From Ensifer canadensis (lineage in GTDB: Bacteria > Pseudomonadota > Alphaproteobacteria > Rhizobiales > Rhizobiaceae), in the NCBI RefSeq assembly GCF_017488845.2, contig NZ_CP083371.1, forward strand, positions 434,001 to 498,000: a DNA stretch of 64,000 nt, read 5' to 3'. The position numbers and the translations under genes are program-made. Under the pieces are notes generated by a model, which made no database searches, was not told the DNA's origin, and worked only from the letters and a program-made list of their open reading frames with translations. Below are positions 29,673 through 39,687 of this stretch, one piece after another (the first letter of the stretch is position 1; each line of letters begins with the position of its first letter).

Positions 29673-30015
29673 GGGTTTCCTCCCTTGGAAACGATGTGGG
29701 CCTTTGGTCTTGGCGGCCAAGCAGGAGGGGCCTCCTATCACCGTCTTGGCGATGATGTAAAAACCATAAAACTTTGCGCGCGTCAATTTTTAAAAGTACG
29801 CGATGAAAAGATTAACAGGGTAACGCGAGAAATTTAGACGCCTCTCGCTTGAGTGGTCGGCAGGCCATTCGACGTCAGGCGGCCAAGGCAGGACCACAAT
29901 GGCGCAACCGCATTCTCTGAAGAGGTTCCAAAAAGAACGGCACGGTGTCTGCAATTGGAAAAATGACGGGAACCTTTGGCGGAACCGTGCATCTAATGCT
30001 GCGGGAGGCTCGGCC
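29673..30015. promoter_or_regulatory. Divergent promoter region between tagatose-type operon and sigma factor gene
   Basis: 343 bases with no gene. On the minus strand TTGACG (29781-29786) and TTTTTA (29758-29763), 17 bases apart, form a plausible promoter for the binding-protein operon in an AT-rich patch. On the plus side, GGGAACC repeats around 29968-29985 recall the GGAAC -35 box of ECF promoters and could mean sigma-factor autoregulation, but no matching -10 was found. Confidence 0.35.
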
Positions 30016-30711
30016 ATGGCAGACATTCGAACAGGCGCGCTGGCGATCACGGACCCGACCGCGGATGTGGCACTGGCGCAAAGGGCGATCGCCGGTGACG
30101 GGCAAGCCTTCCTCGCGATCATGCAGGTTCACAACCAGCGCCTCTACCGCATTGCCCGAGGCGTCGTTCGAAACGACAGCGAAGCCGAAGACATCGTACA
30201 GGAAGCCTATGTGCTGGCCTTTGCGCATCTCGCAAGCTTTCGTGGCGAATCGTCGCTTGGAACCTGGCTGTCACGCATCGTCATCAACGAGGCGCTCGGC
30301 CGGTTGCGCCGGGGACGCCGCAAAGCCGACGCCCTGGGCTCGATCGGCGATGGCCGCGATGCGACGATCATCCAGTTCCCGCTGCCGGCAAGTGCCGATG
30401 ATCCCGAACGCACGATGGCGCAGCGGCAGATCCTGCAACTCGTCGAACGGGCGACCGACAATCTGCCCGATATCTACAGAACGGTTTTCGTCGCGCGGGT
30501 GATAGAGGGGCTGAGCGTGGAGGAAACGGCTGATCTGCTTGGGTTACGCCCCGAGACGGTCAAGACACGGTTGCATCGGGCGCGGCAGCTGGTGCGCAAA
30601 CAGTTGCATGAGCAGATCGGCCCGGTTTTGCTCGATGCTTTCCCCTTTGCCGGGCGGCGCTGTGCGCGGCTGACCGCGGCGGTCATGAAGCGGCTTGGCC
30701 TTTCCAGCTGA
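30016..30711 (+). CDS. RNA polymerase sigma factor (ECF type)
   Basis: A 231-residue group IV sigma factor. Region 2 is LYRIARGVVRNDSEAEDIVQEAYVLAF (about 43-69). Region 4 is LPDIYRTVFVARVIEGLSVEETADLLGLRPETVKTRLHRAR (about 150-190). A C-terminal tail of about 25 residues is unusual for a minimal ECF factor. The start was set at the ATG with GGGAGG seven bases upstream; an upstream ATG in frame lacks a site. No anti-sigma gene is adjacent; a DUF4142 protein and a cupredoxin follow on the same strand. This suggests an envelope or oxidative-stress role (inference). Confidence 0.88.
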   Translation: MADIRTGALAITDPTADVALAQRAIAGDGQAFLAIMQVHNQRLYRIARGVVRNDSEAEDIVQEAYVLAFAHLASFRGESSLGTWLSRIVINEALGRLRRGRRKADALGSIGDGRDATIIQFPLPASADDPERTMAQRQILQLVERATDNLPDIYRTVFVARVIEGLSVEETADLLGLRPETVKTRLHRARQLVRKQLHEQIGPVLLDAFPFAGRRCARLTAAVMKRLGLSS

Positions 30712-30798
30712 CCGGCGGGAACCTTTGCGGGCAGGCGGCATCCAATGGATGTCAACTGCAAACAGGGTCCGCGCCCTGCGTGGAACAAGGAGGTTTCC

Positions 30799-31323
30799 AT
30801 GAACATTCGGCCAATGACCGCGCTCGTCACGCTTTGCCTGCTCGGGCTTGTGATCCCGGCACAGGCAGCGGATAAGCCGACCGACCCACAGATCGCTCAC
30901 ATCGCCTATACGGCCGGAGTGATCGATGTGGAAAATGCCAAGCTTGCGATCTCGAAGTCCGGCAACAAGGACGTCGTTTCGTTTGCCGAAGATATGATGC
31001 GCGACCATGAGGCGGTGAATACGCAGGCGCTCGATCTCGTCAAGAAACTCAAGGTGACGCCGGAGGACAACGATACCAGCAAGGCGCTCTCGAAAGCAGC
31101 TGACGACGAGCGCGCCAAGCTTGCCACGCTCGACGGCGCGAGCTTCGATAAAGCCTATGTCGACAATGAAGTCGCCTACCACAAGCAGGTGAACGGAGCC
31201 CTGGAGACCCTGCTCATTCCATCGGCCAGCAATGCCGAACTTAAGGCACTGCTTGAGACCGGCTTGAAGATCTTTCAGGGCCACCAGCAGCATGCAGAAC
31301 ATGTTGCCGCATCGCTGAAGTAG
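30799..31323 (+). CDS. Periplasmic DUF4142 protein
   Basis: A 174-residue secreted helical protein: signal peptide MNIRPMTALVTLCLLGLVIPAQA, then a DUF4142 (ferritin-like four-helix) domain with VIDVENAKLAISKSGNKDVVSFAEDMMRDHEAVN and a later YHKQVNGALETLLIP. His residues in the DHEAVN and GHQQHAEH segments are typical. The function of the family is not established; members are often induced by stress. The start follows AAGGAGG. It lies between the sigma factor (87 bases upstream) and the cupredoxin (9 bases downstream). Confidence 0.85.
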   Translation: MNIRPMTALVTLCLLGLVIPAQAADKPTDPQIAHIAYTAGVIDVENAKLAISKSGNKDVVSFAEDMMRDHEAVNTQALDLVKKLKVTPEDNDTSKALSKAADDERAKLATLDGASFDKAYVDNEVAYHKQVNGALETLLIPSASNAELKALLETGLKIFQGHQQHAEHVAASLK

Positions 31324-31332
31324 AGCGCGGCC

Positions 31333-31653
31333 ATGCCATCCGGGTTTTATCTCGTTGCCGTTGCCGGGCTCCTGCTCGGCAATGGCGCTGTGGATGCTCA
31401 AGCAGAGACAATCCGCGTGACGATCGAAAAAATGGCGTTTGTTCCCGCAGAGGTCGAGGTACGCGTCGGCGACACGATCGAGTGGGTCAACAGGGACATC
31501 CTCGTCCATACAGCGACCGTGAAGGGTGGTTGGGAGGTGTTGATCCCGGCGAAGAAGACCGCAAGTCTCGTCGTGCGGGAGGCGGGGCAGATCGATTATT
31601 ATTGCCGCTTTCATCCCAACATGAAGGGCCGCATTTTGGCGGCGACGCCATAG
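31333..31653 (+). CDS. Secreted cupredoxin (type 1 copper protein)
   Basis: A 106-residue small blue-copper-type protein with a signal peptide (about residues 1-24). The four expected type 1 copper ligands are visible: His59 in DILVHTAT, then Cys91, His94 and Met97 in CRFHPNM. It resembles plastocyanin/amicyanin-like electron carriers or copper-binding stress proteins. It starts nine bases after the DUF4142 stop, so the two are co-transcribed, probably under the upstream sigma factor. The redox partner is unknown. Confidence 0.88.
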   Translation: MPSGFYLVAVAGLLLGNGAVDAQAETIRVTIEKMAFVPAEVEVRVGDTIEWVNRDILVHTATVKGGWEVLIPAKKTASLVVREAGQIDYYCRFHPNMKGRILAATP

Positions 31654-31841
31654 GCTATTTCCAGGAGAACTGGGAAGCGGTTTTGCGTCCGGAAATGCGT
31701 CAAAACAAGGCGGCGGAGAATTCCGCAACTTCGCCCGATGTGGAAACGGCCCGGCGTCGCAGGCGCCCGCAACGTCAGGTGGCTTGTCTTTGTCCGCCTT
31801 CGCTCCAGTTTCTCTTCTATAACAAAAAAACAGGTGCGATC

Positions 31842-32126
31842 ATGATCAGAGAGCGCAAGGCGATGCTCGTTCGTGTCAGCGGAAGGGTGCAGGGCGTCAG
31901 CTTCCGCATTTGGGCCCGCCGCGAGGCCGAACGCCTCGGAGTGACCGGCTGGGTGCGCAACGAGCGCGACGGATCGGTGGCGGCGATGATCGTCGGCTCC
32001 GATGTTGCGCTCGCAAACATGGTCGAGCGGCTCTGGATGGGGCCGGCGGCTGCCTCGGTCGTCAGCGTCGAAACCGAACCGGTGGCCTTGCCCGATCCGG
32101 TGCAGGGGTTCCAGATCACTGGTTAG
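31842..32126 (+). CDS. acyP: Acylphosphatase
   Basis: A 94-residue acylphosphatase. GRVQGVSFRIWARREAERLGVTGWVRN holds the catalytic Arg (in SFRIWA) and the downstream Asn of the active site; the full length matches the family. It hydrolyses acyl phosphates such as acetyl or carbamoyl phosphate in the cytosol. The start was set at the ATG at 31842 because homology begins there; the frame runs open upstream. There is 188 bases of non-coding sequence between it and the cupredoxin gene, so it may have its own promoter. Confidence 0.92.
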   Translation: MIRERKAMLVRVSGRVQGVSFRIWARREAERLGVTGWVRNERDGSVAAMIVGSDVALANMVERLWMGPAAASVVSVETEPVALPDPVQGFQITG

Positions 32127-32209
32127 GTGATCGGAGATGCGGAGGGGCGTTGGTCTTAGGTGCGTCGCGAAGACGTCAGGGTGACTGAATTGGTCAGAGC
32201 GACTGGCGG

Positions 32210-32914
32210 TCAAGCCGATTGGTCGAGGCGACCGGCTTTTTTCTGGGCTCGTTCGGTCTCGACCCTGCCATAGGCGCGCAGGAAGGTCCTGACGGCGTTG
32301 CGGGCAGAGGTCTGCAATTGCTCCTCCGTTGGAGCTTCGCCAAAAGGACCGGCTATCTGCATGTCCGCCTTGATCAAGGCCAGGAATTGCCGAGCGGCCA
32401 AGTCGAGGTCGTCGATCTCAAGCGGGGCCGCGTGGGCAAGTCGAGCAAACAGTGCCGAGAGTGCCGCGCCGATCTTGCCCGGTCCCTGTTCGCGCCAGAT
32501 CCTGATCAGCTCGGGATATCGCTCTCCCTCGGTCTCGACCAGCTTCTGGATGAACTTGCCGTCCTGATTGCAGATGCAGTTCCTGTTGAGGCGCACTGCA
32601 AAGGCAGTGAGGTCGTCCTCGAGATTGTCTGCCCGTTGCGGGAAGGTCGCGAGGATCGAGAACAGCGCGGCGTTGGTTCGGTCGAGGATATCCTGCACCA
32701 CCGCCATGAACAGCGTCTCTTTTTCGCGGTAGTGATTGTAGATGGTCTGCCTGGAAACACAGGCTTCCGCGGCGATTTCGTCTATGCTGGCGCCGGAAAA
32801 GCCTTCGCGGCAGAAGACCTCTGCGGCGGCGTCGAGGATCGAGATGCGTTTGGCGCATTGACCCTTCTGGGTGGGGCCACCGGCGGTCGGCAAGGCGGCT
32901 TGTCGTTTTTTCAT
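32210..32914 (-). CDS. TetR/AcrR-family repressor of the adjacent efflux pump
   Basis: A 234-residue TetR-type regulator. The helix-turn-helix covers ILDAAAEVFCREGFSGASIDEIAAEACVSRQTIYNHYREKETLF (about 26-69), followed by an AefR-like C-terminal domain. It is divergent from a Bcr/CflA-type efflux gene, with a perfectly symmetrical nested palindrome between them, so it probably represses the pump and itself. The start is uncertain: an ATG at 32932 is also in frame but lies only nine bases from the palindrome. Neither start has a strong ribosome site. Confidence 0.85.
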   Translation of the reverse strand: MKKRQAALPTAGGPTQKGQCAKRISILDAAAEVFCREGFSGASIDEIAAEACVSRQTIYNHYREKETLFMAVVQDILDRTNAALFSILATFPQRADNLEDDLTAFAVRLNRNCICNQDGKFIQKLVETEGERYPELIRIWREQGPGKIGAALSALFARLAHAAPLEIDDLDLAARQFLALIKADMQIAGPFGEAPTEEQLQTSARNAVRTFLRAYGRVETERAQKKAGRLDQSA

Positions 32915-32940
32915 GATCCGACGATAGGACATGTTGACGG

Positions 32941-32978
32941 TTTGGACAATAGTGTCAAATTTGACATGTGTGTCCAAA
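32941..32978. promoter_or_regulatory. Nested palindromic operator between TetR and efflux genes
   Basis: Outer arms TTTGGACA (32941-32948) and TGTCCAAA (32971-32978) and the inner perfect palindrome TGTCAAATTTGACA (32953-32966) share one centre. TTGACA within it could be a -35 box on either strand. This is the likely binding site of the TetR repressor, possibly as two dimers. Confidence 0.7.
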
Positions 32979-33122
32979 ATTATGGACCACATAGGTCAGC
33001 GCAGGATGCGTCTCCCGGACGTTCGATCCTGGCACGACCGGCTCATTCCAGTTTCAATCCCGGCGGCAACGAATGCAGGCGCGCGTCCTCGTTCGTTTCG
33101 CGACCTCTGAAAGATCATCACC

Positions 33123-34319
33123 ATGACGGCGTCCTTTCTACGCACTGCCATAGTCCTCGGTCTGATTTCAGCGATCGGGCCTTTCGCAATCGACATGTAT
33201 CTCCCCGCGCTGCCGTCGATCGGCAAGGATCTCGCCGCAGAGACCGGTGTCGTGCAGCTTAGCCTGCTCGCCTTCTTCATTTCCTTTGCAATTTTCCAGC
33301 TCGTCTATGGCCCACTCTCGGATATGTGGGGCCGCAAGGCGCCGCTCTATCTCGGCATCGGCCTGTTCGCGCTGGCCAGCATCGGCTGCGCGCTCGCGAC
33401 CGATATCGAAACGCTCATCGCCTTCCGCTTCCTGCAAGGTATTGGCGGTGCCGCCGGCATGGTCATTCCGCGCGCCATCGTTCGTGACATGCACACCGGC
33501 GTTCAGGCGGCACGCCTGATGTCGCTGCTGATGCTGGTGTTCAGCATCTCGCCGATCCTGGCGCCTCTGACTGGCAGCGCCGTCATCGAGTTCTACGGCT
33601 GGCGCGGCGTTTTCTGTGCCGTCATGATCGCAGCCTTCATCGGCCTGATCCTGCTGTCGACCCAATTGGCTGAGACCCGTCCGAAGAAGGACAGGGCAGA
33701 CAGCAATTTCGGCAGCGCGATTGCCGCCTACCGGCTGCTTCTGAGCGACCGGAACTTCCTGACGCTCACCTTCATCGGTGGCCTCGGCATTTCGAGCTTC
33801 CTCGTCTACCTCGCAAATTCGCCCTTCGTGCTGATCGATCATTATGGCCTGACGCCGACGCAATACAGCTTCGCCTTCTCGATCAACGCGGTATCGTTCT
33901 TCGCGGTCTCGCAGGCGACCGGTTGGCTTGGCGTTCGTTTCGGTCTCGTGCGTGTCATGCAGCTTGCCGTCGCCGGCTTTGCCTTGACCATGGCCAGCAT
34001 GTTCATTCTCATGAGCCTCGGCTTCAACCAGTTGCCGGTCATGGCGGCATTCCTGTTCGTCGGCTACGGCGCGCTCGGTCTGGTCATCCCGACCTCCGCG
34101 GTGCTGGCGCTCGAGGATCACGGCGAGATTGCCGGTACGGCATCGGCGCTGATGGGGACGCTGCATTTTGTCACGGCGGCTGTCGCCATGATCGTTGCTG
34201 CCGTCTTCTTCAACGGAACGGCGCTTCCGATGGCCGCGGGCATTGCGATTTGCGCGGTCAGCGCGTTCCTGCTGACACAGGCAACCATCGGCCGCAGCCG
34301 TGTCGTGCCGGCGGAGTAA
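33123..34319 (+). CDS. Bcr/CflA-type drug efflux MFS transporter
   Basis: A 398-residue major facilitator protein with twelve predicted membrane helices. The N-terminus GPFAIDMYLPALPSIGKDL, the loop motif GPLSDMWGRKAPLY and RFLQGIGGAAGMVIPRAIVRD are hallmarks of the Bcr/CflA drug:proton antiporter group. It should export hydrophobic or cationic drugs across the inner membrane. It is divergent from a TetR gene and ends just before a strong hairpin terminator. No strong ribosome site was seen; the start was placed by family length. Confidence 0.9.
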   Translation: MTASFLRTAIVLGLISAIGPFAIDMYLPALPSIGKDLAAETGVVQLSLLAFFISFAIFQLVYGPLSDMWGRKAPLYLGIGLFALASIGCALATDIETLIAFRFLQGIGGAAGMVIPRAIVRDMHTGVQAARLMSLLMLVFSISPILAPLTGSAVIEFYGWRGVFCAVMIAAFIGLILLSTQLAETRPKKDRADSNFGSAIAAYRLLLSDRNFLTLTFIGGLGISSFLVYLANSPFVLIDHYGLTPTQYSFAFSINAVSFFAVSQATGWLGVRFGLVRVMQLAVAGFALTMASMFILMSLGFNQLPVMAAFLFVGYGALGLVIPTSAVLALEDHGEIAGTASALMGTLHFVTAAVAMIVAAVFFNGTALPMAAGIAICAVSAFLLTQATIGRSRVVPAE

Positions 34320-34350
34320 CACCACCTCGCTTCGCGCAGTTGAAACAGGA

Positions 34351-34384
34351 CGGCCGGTGAAGACCTTCTCGTCTTCACCGGCCG
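34351..34384. terminator. Bidirectional terminator between efflux pump and nrdF
   Basis: A perfect 13-base stem (34351-34363 with 34372-34384) and an eight-base loop lies between the convergent ends of the efflux gene and nrdF. It can serve both directions. Confidence 0.75.
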
Positions 34385-34422
34385 CTTTGCTATTGGCTCA
34401 GCAACGGAGTGCGGCGCGCTTG

Positions 34423-37582
<3,160 letters not shown>

Positions 37583-37985
37583 AATCGTTCCATCCCGTTT
37601 TTGACATTGGCGACGTCCTCATCGGTTCCCAACAGTTCGAACCGGTAGAGATAGGGCACCTGGCACTTGGCCGAGATCACGTCGCCGGCGATCCCGTAGG
37701 TCGCGCCGAAATTGCTGTTGCCCGCGGCAATCACGCCGCGGATGTGGGAGCGGTTGTCCGCATCGTTGAGAAAGCGGATCACCTGTTTGGGCACGGCGCC
37801 CCGGCCGTCGTCGCCGCAATAGGTCGGGACGACGAGCACATAGGGTTCGTGCACGTCGAGCGGCGCGTCGGCCGCGCTGACGGGAATGCGTCTGGCGCGC
37901 AGGCCGAGCTTGCCGACGAAGCGATGGGTGTTTTCCGAGCGGGTGGAAAAATAGACGATCAGCCCCATCGCGCCGTACCTCGGCT

Positions 37986-38207
37986 TCAGGACAGTGCGCT
38001 GATCTTGTCGGGGCGGAAGCCTGCCCAGTGCTCCGGACCGGCGATGACGACGGGAACCTGCATGTAGCCAAGGCCCTTGACCGTCTCGAACGCGTCCTGG
38101 TCGACCGAAATGTCGATCACCTCGTAATTGACGCCCTGGCGGTCGAGCGCGCGATAGGTTGCGGTGCACTGGACGCAGGCGGGCTTGCTGTAGACGGTGA
38201 CGTTCAT
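37986..38207 (-). CDS. nrdH: NrdH glutaredoxin-like redoxin
   Basis: A 73-residue redoxin with the active-site CVQC motif (about residues 11-14) and a C-terminal GFRPDKI segment characteristic of NrdH. It is the thioredoxin-reductase-dependent electron donor for NrdE. Start ATG at 38207 follows GAGGAA; a longer in-frame ATG at 38264 lacks a site. It is the first gene of the operon, about 320 bases downstream of a cobalamin aptamer. Confidence 0.95.
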   Translation of the reverse strand: MNVTVYSKPACVQCTATYRALDRQGVNYEVIDISVDQDAFETVKGLGYMQVPVVIAGPEHWAGFRPDKISALS

Positions 38208-38523
38208 TTCTTCCTCGTTTGGTCGGCTGGATCTGGGCATGAAAAGGCATGCGGATACGCACAAGCGATCCGGCGAAATGCAGGACTGGCAGGATGACCG
38301 CTTGCTCGGGTCGAGAAGACCCGGGCGCGGTTGTTCGTCAGATTCGCGGCTTCCCGCGCCTCTTCATTGGCGAATGATAGGAATTCGATGACGCGGACAT
38401 GACTTCACCCCGAAGTTGAAGACGGCGCTTCCGGGGAGACGTCGAGACGATCAGGCAGGTTTCATCCTGCCCCATGCACACCTCTGACCTCTCCGGACAC
38501 CCCGCCCGTGGACGTTTATCGAT
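38208..38523 (-). promoter_or_regulatory. nrdH leader between cobalamin aptamer and start codon (expression platform)
   Basis: A 316-base untranslated leader. Just after the aptamer, 38494-38516 matches a 23-base segment found in the same place after the metE aptamer (42122-42144); its sense strand contains GCGGGG, complementary to CCCCGC in the aptamer core. Further on, hairpins lie at 38454-38471, about 38408-38436 and 38307-38323. None has a clear T run. Which of them decides expression is not clear. Confidence 0.5.
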
Positions 38524-38724
38524 CGAGGCAGGTCTCCTGGCTCACGGGTCGGTGCTTCTGTCCGGACCTTCCCGAAGCATCATGCTTCAGTGGCCGAATG
38601 CTGGACAGTTGCTCGCCGTTTACAGTTGCGGGGGCAGCCACGGCTTAGCCAAGCGAAATCGCTACGACGGCACCGTATTCCCATCTTCGCTCCCAATCCT
38701 TGCGAATCGGGAGAACCTCGAACA
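38524..38724 (-). ncRNA. Cobalamin riboswitch upstream of nrdHIEF
   Basis: The minus strand carries the conserved blocks of the adenosylcobalamin aptamer in order: GGGAA-x-x-CGGTG (about 38672-38682), CTGCCCCCGCAACTGTA (38619-38635), GCCACTG, and finally GAGCCAGGAGACCTGCC (38527-38543). The transcription start predicted from the adjacent promoter (about 38724) coincides with the aptamer 5' end. When B12 is bound, such switches reduce expression of the gene behind them, here the B12-independent reductase. The 5' boundary is approximate. Confidence 0.93.
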
Positions 38725-38730
38725 CTAGAT

Positions 38731-38758
38731 ATAGTATATGTCGGGAAAATTGCGTCAA
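38731..38758 (-). promoter_or_regulatory. Sigma-70-type promoter of the nrdHIEF riboswitch RNA
   Basis: On the minus strand TTGACG (38753-38758) and TACTAT (38731-38736) are separated by 16 bases. Transcription would start around 38724, directly at the riboswitch. Upstream sequence to 38886 shows no other feature. Confidence 0.65.
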
Positions 38759-38886
38759 TAGGTTCCATGTCGAAGCCACCTGGGAGGCGGACAATATTTT
38801 TTCGGGTGTGGATAGCGGGGAGTAAACGACAAGTGTCGGCGAAGCCTGTGGATGGAGAGCCGTCATTGACAGCTCTGCTGAAATCC

Positions 38887-39687
38887 TCAAGCCGCGAAGG
38901 CGGGAACAGGACGATTGTCCCCGTCGACTGCCACCATGATGAAGGCGCCATGGGCAGTCAGGGTCTGTTTCGCTCCCGTCAAATCCTCTGACCACAATTC
39001 GACATCGACCGTCGTCGAGCTCCGTCCGGTGCGCACAATCCTGGCGACAAGCTCGATGATCGAGCCAACGGTGATCCGGTGCTTGAAATCGATGCGCTGG
39101 CAGGAGGCGAGCACTGTCGTCTTGCGGCTCGCCCGTGTCGCCGCGCCGAAGGCGGCCTTGGTCATCTGCGCCAGCGCGTCGCCGCCAAACATGGCGCCGA
39201 AGCTGTTGGCCTGATCCGGATAGACGATATCGACCATGCGCACGGCATCGTCTTTTGGCGCTCCGATCGCATCGGTGTCGAGAGAAGGCAACGACCAGCC
39301 GGCGCCCTTGCCCTCCGGCATCGCGACCATGGTGAACTGGCCGCGGGCGCACAGATCGCGGGTGCCGGCCGTCAGATCTTCCGCGATCATATCGACTTCG
39401 ACGACCATCGAACGCCGCCCGACCCGGATCGGGCGGCCGCTGCAGCTGACGATATGGCCGATGTGGGCGGGGCCGCGGAAGTCGACGCGATCGCAGGAGG
39501 CGGTGACGAAGGGAACGCGGCCGTGGCGCGTGGCGACGATGAAGGCGGTCCGGTCCATGAGTGCGAGGCCCGCACGGCCGAAGAGCGTGCCGTGGTGATT
39601 GGTGTCGCCGGGAAAGACGATGTCGATCAAGGTGGCGGGCGCCGGGGTTTCCCCCGGCGCCTTCTCGATATTGCTATCGTCCGTCAT
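38887..39687 (-). CDS. Double-hotdog acyl-CoA thioesterase coupled to metE
   Basis: A 266-residue protein made of two hotdog domains. Each begins with an I(D/V)-hotdog landmark: LIDIVFPGDTNHHGTLFGRAGLALMD and MVDIVYPDQANSFGAMFGGDALAQM. These match the acyl-CoA thioesterase (YciA/BACH-like) family, which cleaves acyl-CoA to free acid and CoA. Its ATG overlaps the metE stop (ATGA), so it is translated with metE under the same cobalamin riboswitch. Why a thioesterase should be tied to B12 status is not known; a link to CoA esters that build up when B12-dependent mutase is idle is a guess. Confidence 0.88.
   Translation of the reverse strand: MTDDSNIEKAPGETPAPATLIDIVFPGDTNHHGTLFGRAGLALMDRTAFIVATRHGRVPFVTASCDRVDFRGPAHIGHIVSCSGRPIRVGRRSMVVEVDMIAEDLTAGTRDLCARGQFTMVAMPEGKGAGWSLPSLDTDAIGAPKDDAVRMVDIVYPDQANSFGAMFGGDALAQMTKAAFGAATRASRKTTVLASCQRIDFKHRITVGSIIELVARIVRTGRSSTTVDVELWSEDLTGAKQTLTAHGAFIMVAVDGDNRPVPAFAA

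Noticed and set aside
38524..38724. Plus-strand RNA element before a gene to the right
   Set aside because: The conserved aptamer blocks are in sense order only on the minus strand, so the target is nrdHIEF.
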